Assembly (NCBI GenBank): GCA_947184155.2
Contig: CAMXCT020000114.1
Span: forward strand, 679,001-743,000
Source: Cladocopium goreaui
Taxonomy: Eukaryota > Sar > Dinophyceae > Suessiales > Symbiodiniaceae
Length of the DNA: 64,000 nucleotides
Reading direction: 5' to 3'
Shown here: one piece after another, positions 10,401 to 20,617 of the stretch
Position numbering within the stretch: position 1 is the stretch's first letter
Layout of the letters: the number at the start of each line of letters is the position of its first letter
Position numbers and translations under genes: made by a program
The notes under the pieces: model-generated
Seen by the model: the letters and a program-made list of their open reading frames with translations, nothing else
What the model was told of the DNA's origin: nothing
Databases searched by the model: none

Positions 10401-13383
10401 TCAATCCTGAGATGATATATTATGGTTATGCTCCTTATTGGTCATTTATATTCATTTCTAGTATTACCAGTCCACAAGAATATTAATGATTATGGTTGAG
10501 ACTATGATGGAGATATCATGAGATATTATGGATAAGATTATGGTCATTATTGACACCATTATCAATTATCTATAGCCACTACCCTCTGGTAAACTAACAT
10601 AACTATGGAACATCACAATTTTTAATGGGTAATTCCACTATAAATGGCAATTTTCAATAGTTTTTTGTATGTTTACCAGAGGGTAATAGATAAGTCAATG
10701 ACTATTATGGTCACCTATCACCAGCGATGATCGACCACCAGGTCGCTGATGTCGGCCGTGTTGGATCGCTTAGTCCAAATCCCTGCTGAAGAACTCGCGG
10801 CCGATGAGGAGATCGTCCCGTGTCCGGTGTTGACACCCGGCCTGGTAAACATACAAAAAAATATTGAACATGGCCATAGAAATAGTTGATTTCCCTATCA
10901 AAAATTGTGATTTTCCATGGTTATGTGGCTGTTTATCAAAATCTATCATCCTATATTTAGAGTTGATGAACATCAATTTACTAGGTAAATTTTATGGTGT
11001 TCACCAGTGGCCAGGCTAACACGGTTTTAACCCATAGCCCATAGCCATTTTTTGTACATATATATATATATATATATTGTGGCGATTATTGTAGTCTTAA
11101 GTAGTATTTAGTGTTTTAGTGTTTTAGTGTTCTGTCTTCAATGAGGATTATGATCTAAGCTATACAGTGAGATATAATAGTTCTATATTTTGATGATAGT
11201 TATATATAAATTTAATTATTACATATCTATAACAGTCTAACAGTGATATATAAATGATAGTTCCTATTATTGTTTTACTTCGACGTTATTCAGATCTTTC
11301 AGTGCCAGGCCGACAAAGTTCAGTGGGCTTTGGCTGCGCTGGAAGAGGCCCAATCTGATTGGGGGGAAAATGGAGAGGACACCCGTGTTTTTTTTAAACA
11401 AATTCTTTTAACACCATTCCTTTTTTACATGTTTAAACTCATTTCTTTTTTAACTTTTTTTTTTGGGGGGGGGTCCTGTAACATCATCGCGCTAGCATCC
11501 TGGAAACACTGTTCAGCATTTTTTTTGGGGGTTCCTGCAGTCTATAGTGCCCGAAATCAAGCCTGATTACAGGTGAAGGTGAACCATTCTGGTTTGCTTG
11601 TATTTCTCGATTGATGGCGTGAAACATTCTCACTTTTTGGTTGTTAGATTTACGTATTACAATATAATACAATATTAATATGTCAGTATGATATGCTATA
11701 ATATGATGTGATATAAAATGCTATGATATAATATTTTGTGACATAATATATTCCATACATAATATATATATATACATTAATATATATATATATATATATT
11801 TATTACACTATGATATAATATAATGTAATGTAATACAATGTCATGTAATATACATGTATGTATATACATATATATATATGTGAATGTCATGAACCGCTCA
11901 AAGGTGAAACATGAGGTTGCCGACAAAACAGGTGCGACTGTAGCGAACCAGCATGCCCGCGTCATGGGGAAATAACAAGCAGCATCAAGCAAATATGGGG
12001 ATAATTTCTGTCCTATGTTCTTTTATATTTGGATTTTGAGATGTTTTAAATGTTGTTTCTGTTTCTGGATGAATTATAACGACCTCACTGCGTCACTGCG
12101 ACGTCACTCGACTCTAAAGTGTGGCTAGTAAGAGAAATCATCCCAAAATGGTCTGTTTCAGGTTGTATATACTGTACCCCCCAATGGCTATTTTGATGAT
12201 GATAGACAAGTAAATTTAGGGGACATGACCAACGCAGGTGAAAACGCATCCGCGTGCGAACCAGTATGCCTTGGAGTTGGCTCAGCAAGCCAAAGAGAGG
12301 CAGGGTGCAGCAGCCGCAGGGTGCACGCTTGTGTAGCCTGAGTCAACCTTGGGCTACACCAAAAATGGGGCCTACCCCTGAAATGGCCCCCATGAATATC
12401 GCCATCAAATGCTATATGGACAAGACACCCCGGGCCCAGGGGCGAGGCTTCATGCCTCTGCGCAAGTTGCGCTGACCTCAAGGGCCAGCTGGCCGCGTCG
12501 CGTTCCCCGGCGGAAGCCGCCATCAGCCGTGCGAAGCAGGCAGAGGCGCCAGGATGTGTCGGGCATGGCTGGCATGGCTGGGGCCTGGGCTCCTTAATGG
12601 ATTGGTTAAAGATCAGTTTGGATCATTTTGAATGTTTAGGTTTAGATGATGATTTCTTGGGCTGACTTGCTGCCTCAATTTGCCAATTGATATGCCCCTT
12701 GGGGCGTTGGATGGGCGGTTTTGTGGTTGAAGTTGGAATGGCAACCCAAAGTTGACTGGAATATATATATATAATAATATATATATATATATTATATTAT
12801 ATATATACACCGGTAATATACACATATATATATATATACATATTCTTAGGATGTTTTGGAACGATCGCGGCCCCAGGCGGAATTGAAATCGGAGCAGCGA
12901 AAGGTGCAGTTGCAGGGCGCCGATTGAGTCGCACCGTCATCAACTGTTCTTATCGCTCTTGGCTCACGCAACAGCACTTTATCGCCAGGAGTTTTTAACC
13001 ATGAATCATTTGCTTTTTCCGCAATAGGAATGGCTCATCCACCAACCAACTGGGATTATACTATATCCACATTTCTGTTTGTTAAACCTGCATGTTTGGT
13101 GGTCAGCCCCTGTTTGTTTCTGGCTTTGCCAGTTTGTCATAGATTGATTTTGGTAAAGAATGGATGCTTCCTTTTAGCCGCCATTTTGGTTTGTTACATT
13201 CACTGGTTTGAGAGTTGAACCACGATTCTTTGACGTTTCAATCTTATCATATTGTTGCTTATGGAATATTCATCAATATTACACTAGATTCTGCTGTATT
13301 CCCATAAATCTCTCATGAACATCCCCATGAACTGCTGTATTTCCCAAGAGGTCTCACGGTTGGAGGAGGAGGTGGAGGCGCCA
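7373..13383 (+). CDS. Multi-exon gene, partly coiled coil, unrecognised
   Basis: A series of small + strand exons fits one gene: 7373-7441, 7902-7949, 8662-8801, 9157-9258, 10742-10844, 11303-11384, 12238-12336, about 12464-12550, 12850-12918 and 13351-13383. Support is splice-like borders, protein-like composition, and a frame largely kept between the two segmental copies for several exons. For example, a 15-nt indel leaves 8662-8801 in frame, and the 12238 exon differs by substitutions only. The later exons (VLERSRPQAELKSEQRKV, then VSRLEEEVEAP) are helical and charged, suggesting a coiled-coil tail. The exon chain is inferred from proximity, and only 10742 to 11303 was checked for phase (phase 0). 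No domain family is recognised. It could also be two genes. Confidence 0.5.
7492..7822 (+). repeat. Block inverted relative to copy 2
   Basis: This 330-bp stretch is the reverse complement of 16,413-16,745, while the sequence on both sides is in direct orientation. The edges carry short inverted motifs (GATAGTAAATGAATG on the left, CACTATCTAGC on the right). The block contains a frame, KHIPVVPRAPQLSQESL, that is conserved between copies on the inverted strand. Confidence 0.85.
7902..7949 (+). CDS. Small exon of the duplicated gene
   Basis: Acceptor gctactcag, then DTDTTVPLKDIEAREQ. Copy 2 (about 16,820) reads DACALPLEDIEA and is 3 nt shorter, so the frame is retained. Confidence 0.4.
8008..8163. 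repeat. GGTTGATGAT microsatellite, copy 1
   Basis: About sixteen units of the decamer GGTTGATGAT and variants. The orthologous array in copy 2 is at 16,904-17,061 with a different unit count. Confidence 0.95.
8341..8462. mobile_element. MITE-like element, TA-flanked, CCCTCTGGTAA ends
   Basis: CCCTCTGGTAA (8343-8353) and TTACCAGAGGG (8450-8460) form perfect 11-bp terminal inverted repeats, each flanked by TA. The interior is about 96 bp and AT-rich. TA flanks and short terminal repeats resemble Stowaway/Tc1-mariner-type MITEs. Copy 2 lacks the whole 8,165-8,465 stretch. A second member is at 10,580-10,685. Confidence 0.8.
8662..8801 (+). CDS. Exon of the duplicated gene, frame kept in both copies
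   Basis: Acceptor ccccttttcag. The +1 frame reads TEVGSSAETCQDSIQQ and continues to FKSRRSPSEASMW and TGA. Copy 2 (17,255-17,409) keeps the frame to a stop at the same place, with a 15-nt length difference and many amino-acid changes in the middle (QQWNSAAMLEEILGQ). The alternative frame KLKSEAALKLART is closed by a stop in copy 2, which supports the chosen one. Confidence 0.5.
9157..9258 (+). CDS. Exon of the duplicated gene; stops in copy 2
   Basis: The frame reads EWMGMSWQRAMGKLQVEV and ends GAGPWTME before a GTTTCC donor. In copy 2 a Trp codon is TAG (17,752-17,754) and a second stop, TAA, follows at 17,800-17,802. If the exon call is right, copy 2 cannot encode this part. Confidence 0.45.
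9260..10560 (+). repeat. Nearly identical patch within the duplication
   Basis: Matches 17,838-19,140 with only a few differences over about 1.3 kb, unlike the flanking duplicated DNA. It includes a 75-codon + frame (9717-9944, containing GNLQATESGSRAQWELRS) that is identical in both copies. Because even intergenic bases are identical, that identity is no evidence for coding. Confidence 0.85.
10580..10685. mobile_element. MITE-like element, second member
   Basis: Perfect 13-bp terminal inverted repeats (CCCTCTGGTAAAC at 10,582 and GTTTACCAGAGGG ending 10,683), flanked by TA on both sides. Copy 2 has no insertion at the matching place (near 19,155; local sequence agccattcataaataag), giving an occupied/empty pair. 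Confidence 0.85.
10742..10844 (+). CDS. Internal exon of the duplicated gene
   Basis: Acceptor tcgaccaccag, one leftover base, then SLMSAVLDRLVQIPAEELAA continuing to PCPVLTPGL and a clean CTG|GTAAAC donor (phase 0). The composition is strongly coding-like. In copy 2 the 5' half is replaced by unrelated sequence with its own AG (19,307-19,308), while the 3' half (19,309-19,367) and its donor are kept. Confidence 0.65.
11303..11384 (+). CDS. Internal exon of the duplicated gene
   Basis: Acceptor ttcagatctttcag, frame CQADKVQWALAALEEAQ then SDWGENGEDT, in phase 0 with the exon ending at 10844. The end is uncertain (possible donor ACCC|GTGTTT). Almost unchanged in copy 2 (about 19,808-19,890). 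Between these exons lies AT-rich DNA with a short TA microsatellite. Confidence 0.6.
11640..11880. repeat. AT-rich simple sequence
   Basis: Runs of ATATA, ATAATAT and TGATAT with no coding potential. In copy 2 the same stretch carries a 419-bp foldback insertion (20,199-20,617). Confidence 0.8.
12238..12336 (+). CDS. Exon of the duplicated gene, frame kept in copy 2
   Basis: Acceptor gaccaacgcag; the frame VKTHPRANQYALELAQQ continues to AAAAGCTLV and TAG (12,334-12,336). A GT donor just before the stop is possible. Copy 2 (21,141-21,239) has the same length with substitutions only and the same final stop. The sequence looks alpha-helical and Gln/Ala-rich. Confidence 0.55.
   Translation: MKTHPRANQYALELAQQAKERQGAAAAGCTLV
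12376..12590 (+). CDS. GC-rich coding stretch beyond the duplication
   Basis: GC content rises sharply. One frame reads APMNIAIKCYMDKTPRAQ up to a TGA at about 12,473. A shifted frame from about 12,464 reads ADLKGQLAASRSPAEAA and is helical. The two are probably adjacent exons or exon variants. The segmental homology to copy 2 ends here at about 12,387, so this part has no duplicate in the window. Confidence 0.4.
12850..12918 (+). CDS. Coiled-coil exon, unknown gene
   Basis: Acceptor tattcttag; the frame DVLERSRPQAELKSEQRK continues VQLQ, and a TGA lies eight bases further on. A GC donor (CAGG|GCGCC) would end the exon before that stop. Preceded by a TATA microsatellite at 12,760-12,840. Confidence 0.45.
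13351..13383 (+). CDS. Short coiled-coil exon
   Basis: Acceptor ttcccaagag, then VSRLEEEVEAP with phase 0. It ends in the same GAGGCGCCAG motif as the 12.5-kb exon. Short but helical, like its neighbours. The following 13,400-15,360 holds open stretches on both strands without recognisable families. Confidence 0.35.
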
Positions 13384-14329
13384 GGGTGTTTCAAGATGTT
13401 AAGGGCGCTATACTTCCTTGGGTGCTATGATCAGAATGGGTTTGAACTGGTTTGGGGGATCCGACACTCTCTTGGGGCCAGACAAGACGAAAACATGCAA
13501 TTGAATCGAGTATCGATTGTTGGCAAATTTCTGCGCAAACAAGGTTGCTTTACCCTTGGATCCTTGGTGGACATGTACATTGCGACACGCACCCCCAGTA
13601 AGCAGATTCCAGGGATCTTGAAAATCAGGGGCCTCCCGGTGTCTTTTTTGATTACCAAAAGGTACTGGCCCTGCCATTTTGACTGAAGGCGGCAAGTCTT
13701 GATATGATTGCCTGCACATCCAGTCAAGATATCCCATACTCTTGCTGTCTGAATGTGTCCTTGTGGCAGATGTGGCAAGAAAGGGCCCACAAGGCTCAAG
13801 TGGGAAATGTGGATTTCTATGGTGTTTTGGTGCTTCTAGAAGGTATCTTGCAGTTGTTTTTTTACAGAGTGCGTATATTGGACACCAACAAATTCACGAA
13901 CGCAACAAAGAATCAAGATGTCAGGTAACCTTTCTCTGTAGCTGGGAGGAAGAGAATAAATTGAACATATCTATCCCTCTATGTACTTTATATTTACATA
14001 TAGTACGGTGAATGCCGGTATTGTAAACTAAAATAAGTTGTATCTTAGATCTGGAAGCATATATCGGATGCAACTACTGTTGCTGGCATGCTTCAATACT
14101 TTCAATACTCAAGGCGCAATGTCACATTGAGTATTGGGTCTTTGGCTAACACAAAACAATCACAAAATATAGTACCTGCAGCCCCTCATAGTACTATTTA
14201 GCATTGTCAAACCTCAAGAAAACTCTTTATAGGGCCTGAACGGGGTTTAACGCTCATATATATATATACGGTATTTAACGTTGTCGAACGGTTTTTAACG
14301 TATCTCACCTTAACACAATAAATAACATA

Positions 14330-14368
14330 TATTATATATATACATGTATATGTATATATATATGTATA

Positions 14369-14431
<63 letters not shown>

Positions 14432-14445
14432 CGTATATATATATA
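14330..14445. repeat. TATATG microsatellite
   Basis: A regular run of GTATAT hexamers, followed by ATATATATA. No coding. Just downstream, the 25-nt word around ATCACCATAATTAGGTGCTG is repeated twice (14,485-14,530). Confidence 0.95.
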
Positions 14446-15366
14446 AGTTGGTGCTCTATGATCAAATTATCTCAAATCACCATAATTAGGTGCTGTTTTA
14501 TGATCAAATCACCATAATTAGGTGCTGTTTCATTTCATAGATTGGATTGTTTTATAAATAAATAAACCCAAAAAATGCTCGAACGGGAACTAACGTTCCC
14601 ATGACTAATCAGAGCATGATGTCCCAAAGAAAGCTAATTCATATCTTGAATACTAATTAGCATTTTGCAGTGCAGCAGGTATAGAATCTGGTAAGACAGG
14701 GTCAGCGAAGACACATACGATTTTTCAAACCTTGCCATGTGGAGCTGCGTACACAGGAACGCTCTCGCCGAAGGGACCTGGAAGAATGGAAAATGGGTCT
14801 TGCTCTTAGCAGATTGGAAAAGTAGTTTTTGCATGTTTGTGCCACCATTTCCCCTTGCATTTTTACCTCACAGGCCTAATTCACTAAACGAGGCCACAAG
14901 GCACTTGTGAAGATACAGGCATGAGCAGTGGGAGGGGTATCCAACAGTGTGCATGTAACAAACATTGATGATGCGATGTAGCTGGCTTTGAGCTGCGGAC
15001 AACATTCCACTTGCAGCATGTAGAAAGTTTGGAGTTTGGAACTCCATGAAGCCCATGTAGCATTAAAAATGATGGTTTAACCAGAAACATGTTTTATAAT
15101 GGGAATACGATGGCATACAACCCAGACCCCACTGCCCCACTGATGCAAACCTTTTGTTTGAGTGGAAGCGGACCAATTCACCCTTCACAGGTGTTTCCCT
15201 CGAAAAAATATTTTCCGGGTGGTTTTCGGCTGAAGAAGGTTATCCGTGGGACCAGTAATGGAGCTCGGCACTTTTTTCGTCCATGTTTCAGGGCTGGGAA
15301 ATGTTGAAATGTTGTAGCCATCATCTAATTAGTAAGAGAAACCACCACACGGTTGTTTTTTTCCAG

Positions 15367-15478
15367 TGTTCAGAAGAAAAAACTGGCCCCTCTGCCTAAG
15401 AGTCATGCGGGAGCGTATTCGCTGCAAGCCGAGGCTACGGAGCTGGGTTCTTCGGGTGATGGTGAGCCCGCCGATTGA
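15367..15478 (+). CDS. Candidate exon, unknown product
   Basis: Acceptor gtttttttccag; the frame VQKKKLAPLPKSHAGAYSLQ continues AEATELGSSGDGEPAD to TGA (15,476-15,478). The same frame after the stop is also protein-like (VDLRSLGVKGGTAKGK), so the TGA may lie in an intron or be a mutation. The opposite strand is open too (15,329-15,670). Confidence 0.4.
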
Positions 15479-15919
15479 GTGGATTTGCGCAGTCTCGGTG
15501 TCAAGGGCGGCACTGCCAAAGGAAAGTGCTCCGCGCATCTGACACAAGAAATGCTCTTCAACCTGCACCTGAGCAGGCGAGAAATACATTCGGGGCCTCT
15601 GGCATTGGGAGTTGCTACGTGCTAGTGCTATTTCCACAAAATCTGCAATTCTACAGCATTTCCATGACATAAAGTCAGGTCATGCCATACAATACGCGAA
15701 CAAGGCGGCCCCCAAGTAAACGGTAATTTCCCAGATAATCGGGGAACCAGCATGTTGACAATCTGATAATTGCAGCTCAGGCTGAGTTTTGGGGTGAATA
15801 TTGGAATTGCAAGAGATTTGTGTGGATATTTGGGAAAGTATTTATGCACCACTTGTTGGACAGCTGCATACAGCTGAGAAGTTTTCATAGTTTTTTTTTT
15901 TAAAATTGTACTGTAAATC

Positions 15920-16120
15920 TGTTAGCAAGTCTTCCAATTGGCAAAATTGCATTCGTCTTGGCTGTCGATTGACTTTGCATGATGAATCCTGTTTTGACTC
16001 AAATTGCGGAGCCGATGTGTTGATAGTCTTCGATCAAATTTCGCGCAAGAACTCAAAACAGACCAGTTCCTCAAAAACACGTCTTGAATCCGCCGACTGT
16101 TTGGGGTCTACGGTGGTGTA
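15920..16120 (+). CDS. Possible exon, unknown product
   Basis: The frame includes LHDESCFDSNCGADVLIV and runs into the start of segmental copy 2 near 16,122. Composition is protein-like but no clear splice border was found. Confidence 0.25.
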
Positions 16121-16412
16121 ATTTTGAAAACTTCCGCCACGGCCTTGTGCGGTACCACTGGTATAATTATATATATTATATTAAATTATACACATATACT
16201 ATATACATAACATTTCCCAATATTTCCCATTCTATCCCAGTGGTATCCCCATAGATATCTTTCTTATATATACCATTCCATCCTGCAGGAGCTCTAGTTT
16301 GAGTCAGGCTCTGAGAGCAGCAGCCTGAGACGTTGTATCGTGCCGTTGGTGCCTTGATGTTTCGCTTATGACGTAAGGGGAATCATTCATGTTCAAGTGC
16401 ATTCTTGATAGT

Positions 16413-16745
16413 GCTAGTTAGTATATTACTATGTATATGTTAACTATAACAAATGTTTTTTAAACAAGTATTATGCATCATGATTATGATGACCGTATCA
16501 CATTTGCCATAGTCAAAACGTGCTACAGTATATCGGGGGTGGTCGGTCCAAACCGAGAGATTCCTGGGACAACTGGGGTGCTCGAGGGACGACTGGAATA
16601 TGTTTCATGTGGACAGCTTCAAAGATTTTTTTATATCTAGATCGACATGTCCATGAAATAAAAAACATCTATATACACTTTTATTTTTACTTCTTTACAT
16701 CTATTTACATTTCTGTTCACATGTATTTGCATTCATTTACTATAT
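16413..16745 (-). repeat. Inverted block, counterpart of 7492-7822
   Basis: Reverse complement of the copy 1 block. Copy 2 resumes direct alignment at TATTACTATATCTACTTC on the 3' side. Confidence 0.85.
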
Positions 16746-16903
16746 GATATATTACTATATCTACTTCAAACAGAATATATTAAGGTATACAATGATTATA
16801 ACATCCGCGCTACTCAGGACGCGTGCGCCCTGCCGCTAGAAGACATCGAGGCCATTCAGCCCCAAAAAAAGTTTCTGTGTTGAAGTTCAATGGTGCACAT
16901 GGG

Positions 16904-17061
16904 GTTGATGGTTGATGATGGTTGATGGTTGATGATGGTTGATGATGGTTGATGATGGTTGATGGTTGATGATGGTTGATGATGGTTGATGATGGTTGAT
17001 GATGGTTGATGATGGTTGATGATGGTTGATGGTTGATGATGGTTTGATGATGGTTGACCTC
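16904..17061. repeat. GGTTGATGAT microsatellite, copy 2
   Basis: Same decamer as at 8,008, with some units shortened to GGTTGAT. Confidence 0.95.
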
Positions 17062-17651
17062 ACTGAAAAAAATCTAGGTTTATAACCTCATGGAACGATA
17101 GTTACACTCACCATAAACCTAGTCAACCTAGTTATTTGCAGCAACTTCGCAACATTAATCAACTATACATCAACCATAAATCAAGGACAAGTCCCCATTT
17201 TTGTTGGTTCAATTTCCTCTTTGTTGGTAAGATCTACCTATGGGCCCCTTTCAGAAACTGAAGTCGGAAGCAGCGCTGAAACTTGCCAGGACATGATCCA
17301 GCAATGGAACTCCGCCGCGATGCTGGAGGAAATCCTCGGACAGTGCCCCATAGGACAATGCCCCACTTTTAAGTCACGTCGAAGTCCATCAGAGGCTTCG
17401 ATGTGGTAATTTTCCATGGTGATTTAATGGTACTTGACCATTGGAACTAGTGATGTAATGGGCGTAATACTATATGAAGGTTGCCTAAGTCCAAATCATC
17501 CAAGATAGTGTTGAAACCCATGGTGTCTTGGGGATACCCCATTCAAGAAACCTCCATATTGTGAGTTTTTGTGACTATGTTTTCACATGTTTTCTATGTT
17601 TTGTTCTTTTTGGTGGTGATTTTTGATGTTGACATGCATTGTGTTTCGAGT

Positions 17652-17686
<35 letters not shown>

Positions 17687-19208
17687 GGCATTAGTCATTG
17701 AACCTAACCAAGTACAACCTTAAGTGATTTTCCGAATGGATGGGAATGTCTTAGCAACGCGCCATGGGCAAGTTGCAAGTCGAGGTACGGCATGCGCTTT
17801 AAAAAGCGACAGGCGCGGGGCCTTGGACCATGGAGGTTTCCATCAATGGGGATACCCAAATGACTGGATGGTTTATTTCATGAAAAATCCGACCTATAAG
17901 TCGAAAATTTAGGGCTACTGTACCCCATGGATTGGAAACTTCCAAATAGCCATTTGGGGGTGAAATCCAGCATTTTCAGACACACCTACATCAGGCGAAA
18001 CAAGTGGAAAAGTGGACGCTCATGGGCATCTGGGGGTCCACAAGTTTGGTACTGTACCTCGAGAGCCTGGAAGCACATTTTTTTAATAAGTGGACATTGG
18101 AGACAGTCTTAACACTCTTTTCATGTGAGATCCCAGTCATATCAAAACAGGGAAAGGACATGAAAGGAATTGAACATGAAGATCTTATAAAGATCTCCAA
18201 TATGTTCCAATAAGAAATTCAATCCCACTGTGCCCTAGCATTTTTAAAACAAACCTTGGGGTCCCAGGGTGAAGCTCTGAAGCTCTGTAGGTAGTGATGG
18301 CATTATATCAGTTGGGGCTTTGTCGGCAGCACGACAATAAGCAGGGCAACCTGCAGGCCACAGAATCAGGGTCTCGGGCTCAGTGGGAGCTCAGGAGCTG
18401 TGAAGAGCAGGTTGTACCAGGCTTTTTTGATAGCCATCCGGCTTCATCCAGGTATTTAAAGGACCAGGACATGGTAAGGTTCAGCGTGGCTTTTCCAGAT
18501 GTTCAACAATCTCTCATGTAGGAAATCACTACAGTATCAGCGTGAAACGCGAAAACATGTGTATAACATGATATAGCCATTGATTTTTTTTCATAAATCT
18601 GGGGGACCTGTGCACCATGGGTGAGTCGTGTATAGAGGAGCAGAGGTAGGGCCCCACTAATTGGCCTGGCAAGTGGCTAGCCGAAGGGCAAAGTCCGGCA
18701 AAGTATCACTGCACAAAGTTGTGAACACCGAAGCACTGCGAAAGAACTTCGAACTGCTTCAACTTCACAAGTTTTGTCATGCTGAGTTCCGAAGTCATTT
18801 CATACTGGTGATCTTATTTGCATCCCAGCTATAGTCCAACTATTGGGGTGTAATGTGTACAAATATACATCATTATACTCATGGAAAGATCAACTATTAT
18901 GGAAAGATCAACAATTCATTTTGATTATACAATTATAATCATAATCATCGCTAATCACTACACCAATCACTCCATCATCAATCCTGAGATGATATATTAT
19001 GGTTATGCTCCTTATTGGTCATTTATATTCATTTCTAGTATTACCAGTCCACAAGATTATGAATGATTATGGTTGAGACTATGATGGAGATATCATGAGA
19101 TATTATGGATAAGATTATGGTCATTATTGACACCATTATCAATTATCTATAGCCATTCATAAATAAGTCAATGACAATTATGGTCAATGGGAATTTCAGG
19201 ATCCAAAA

Positions 19209-19303
19209 ATGGAGGTACCGTACCATATAAGGCCATATTCTGGGGGTATATCCCCTTACATAGGCCTTACGTAGGCCTTATATATGGTAGCTACCTCCTA
19301 CAT
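19209..19303. repeat. Small inverted-repeat element replacing half an exon
   Basis: GGAGGTACCGTACCATATAA at the left and its near complement, ending TATATGGTAGCTACCTCC, at the right form an imperfect hairpin of about 95 bp. In copy 1 this place holds the 5' half of the 10,742-10,844 exon and its acceptor. Confidence 0.7.
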
Positions 19304-20198
19304 CGCAGCTGAAGAACTCGCGGCCGATGAGGAGATCGTCCCGTGTCCGGTGTTGATACCCGGCCTGGTAAACATACAAAAAACTACTGAACATGGCCAT
19401 AGAAATAGTTGATTTCCCCATAAAAATGGTGATTTTCCATGGTTATGTGGCTGTTTATCAAAACCTATCATACTATATTTTGATTTGATGAACATCCATT
19501 TACTAGGTAAAAAATGGTGTTCACCCGGCTAACGGGGTTTTAACCCATAGCCCATAGCAATTTTTTGTACATATATATATATACATATTGTGGGGATTAT
19601 TGTAGTCTTAAGTAGTATTTAGTGTTTTAGTCTTCTGTCTTCAATGAGGACTATGATCTAAGTTATATAGTGAGATATAATAGTTCTATATTTTCATGAT
19701 AGTTATATATAGTTATAATTATTACATATCTATAACAGTCTAACAGTGATATATATATGATAGTTCCTATTATTGTTTTACTTCGACGTTATTCAGATCT
19801 TTCAGTGCCAGGCCGACAAAGTTCAGTGGGCTTTGGCTGCGCTGGAAGAGGCCCAATCTGATTGGCGGGAAAATGGAGAGGACACCCGTGTTTTTTTTAA
19901 AACAAATCCTTTTAACACCATTTTTTTACATTTTTAAACTCATTTCTTCTTTAACATTTTTTTTTTGGGGGGTCCTGTATAGCAACCCCCACAAGGATGG
20001 AACAGTTGGGAAACATCATCGCGCTAGCATCCTGGAAACACTGTTCAACATTTTTTTTGGGGGTTCCTGCAGTCTATAGTGCCTGAAATCAAGCCTGATT
20101 ACAGGTGAAGGTGAAACATTCTGGTTTGCTTGTATTTCTCGATTGATGGCGTGAAACATTCTGACTTTTTGGTGGTTAGATCTACGTATTACAATTAT

Positions 20199-20617
20199 CT
20201 AAATTTAAACGTATGAATTTGAGGTTTCTAGTGGCGCATGCGGGATGCTTGACAGTTAGGTTGACGGAGAGATCGACGGTGAGGTTGACGGGTTCCCTTT
20301 TTGTGACGGTGAGGTTGACGGAGAGGTTGACGGTGAGGTTGACGGTCCGTCAAAGTGTCCGTCAAGGTGCCCGTCAAGACAAAATAAGGCTTATTTTAAT
20401 GAAATACGGTTTCTTTTGGACGAAATAAGGCTTATTTCATCAAAAGAAGCCTTGTTTTGTCGTGACGGACACCTTAACGGACACTTTGACGGACCGTCAA
20501 CTTCACCGTCGACCTTTCCGTCATGAAATACGGATCCGTCAAACTCACCGTCAAGGTCACCGTCACATGCAACCGTCAAGTTTTTGAGGTGTGACTAGAG
20601 CATACGTTTAAATTTAG
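20199..20617. mobile_element. Foldback/MITE-like element rich in TGACGG
   Basis: Ends are perfect 17-bp inverted repeats (CTAAATTTAAACGTATG and CATACGTTTAAATTTAG). The interior is itself a large imperfect palindrome built from GACGGTGAGGT and TGACGGTCCGTCAA motifs, with AAATAAGGCTTATTT sub-palindromes at the centre. Copy 1 has only AT-rich DNA at this place (about 11,655-11,680), so the element is an insertion. No clear target-site duplication was seen. It encodes no protein. Confidence 0.8.

Larger units (their letters stand above)
7205..12387 (+). repeat. Segmental duplication, copy 1
   Basis: About 5.2 kb aligns in direct orientation with 16,122-21,302. The offset drifts from about 8.58 to 8.92 kb because of indels in microsatellites and inserted elements. 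Identity varies: much of the length is moderately diverged, but 9,260-10,560 is almost identical to 17,838-19,140, with only a handful of differences. Copy 1 continues at its 3' side into further exons of the same gene, so it looks like the complete locus and copy 2 the truncated duplicate. Confidence 0.92.
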
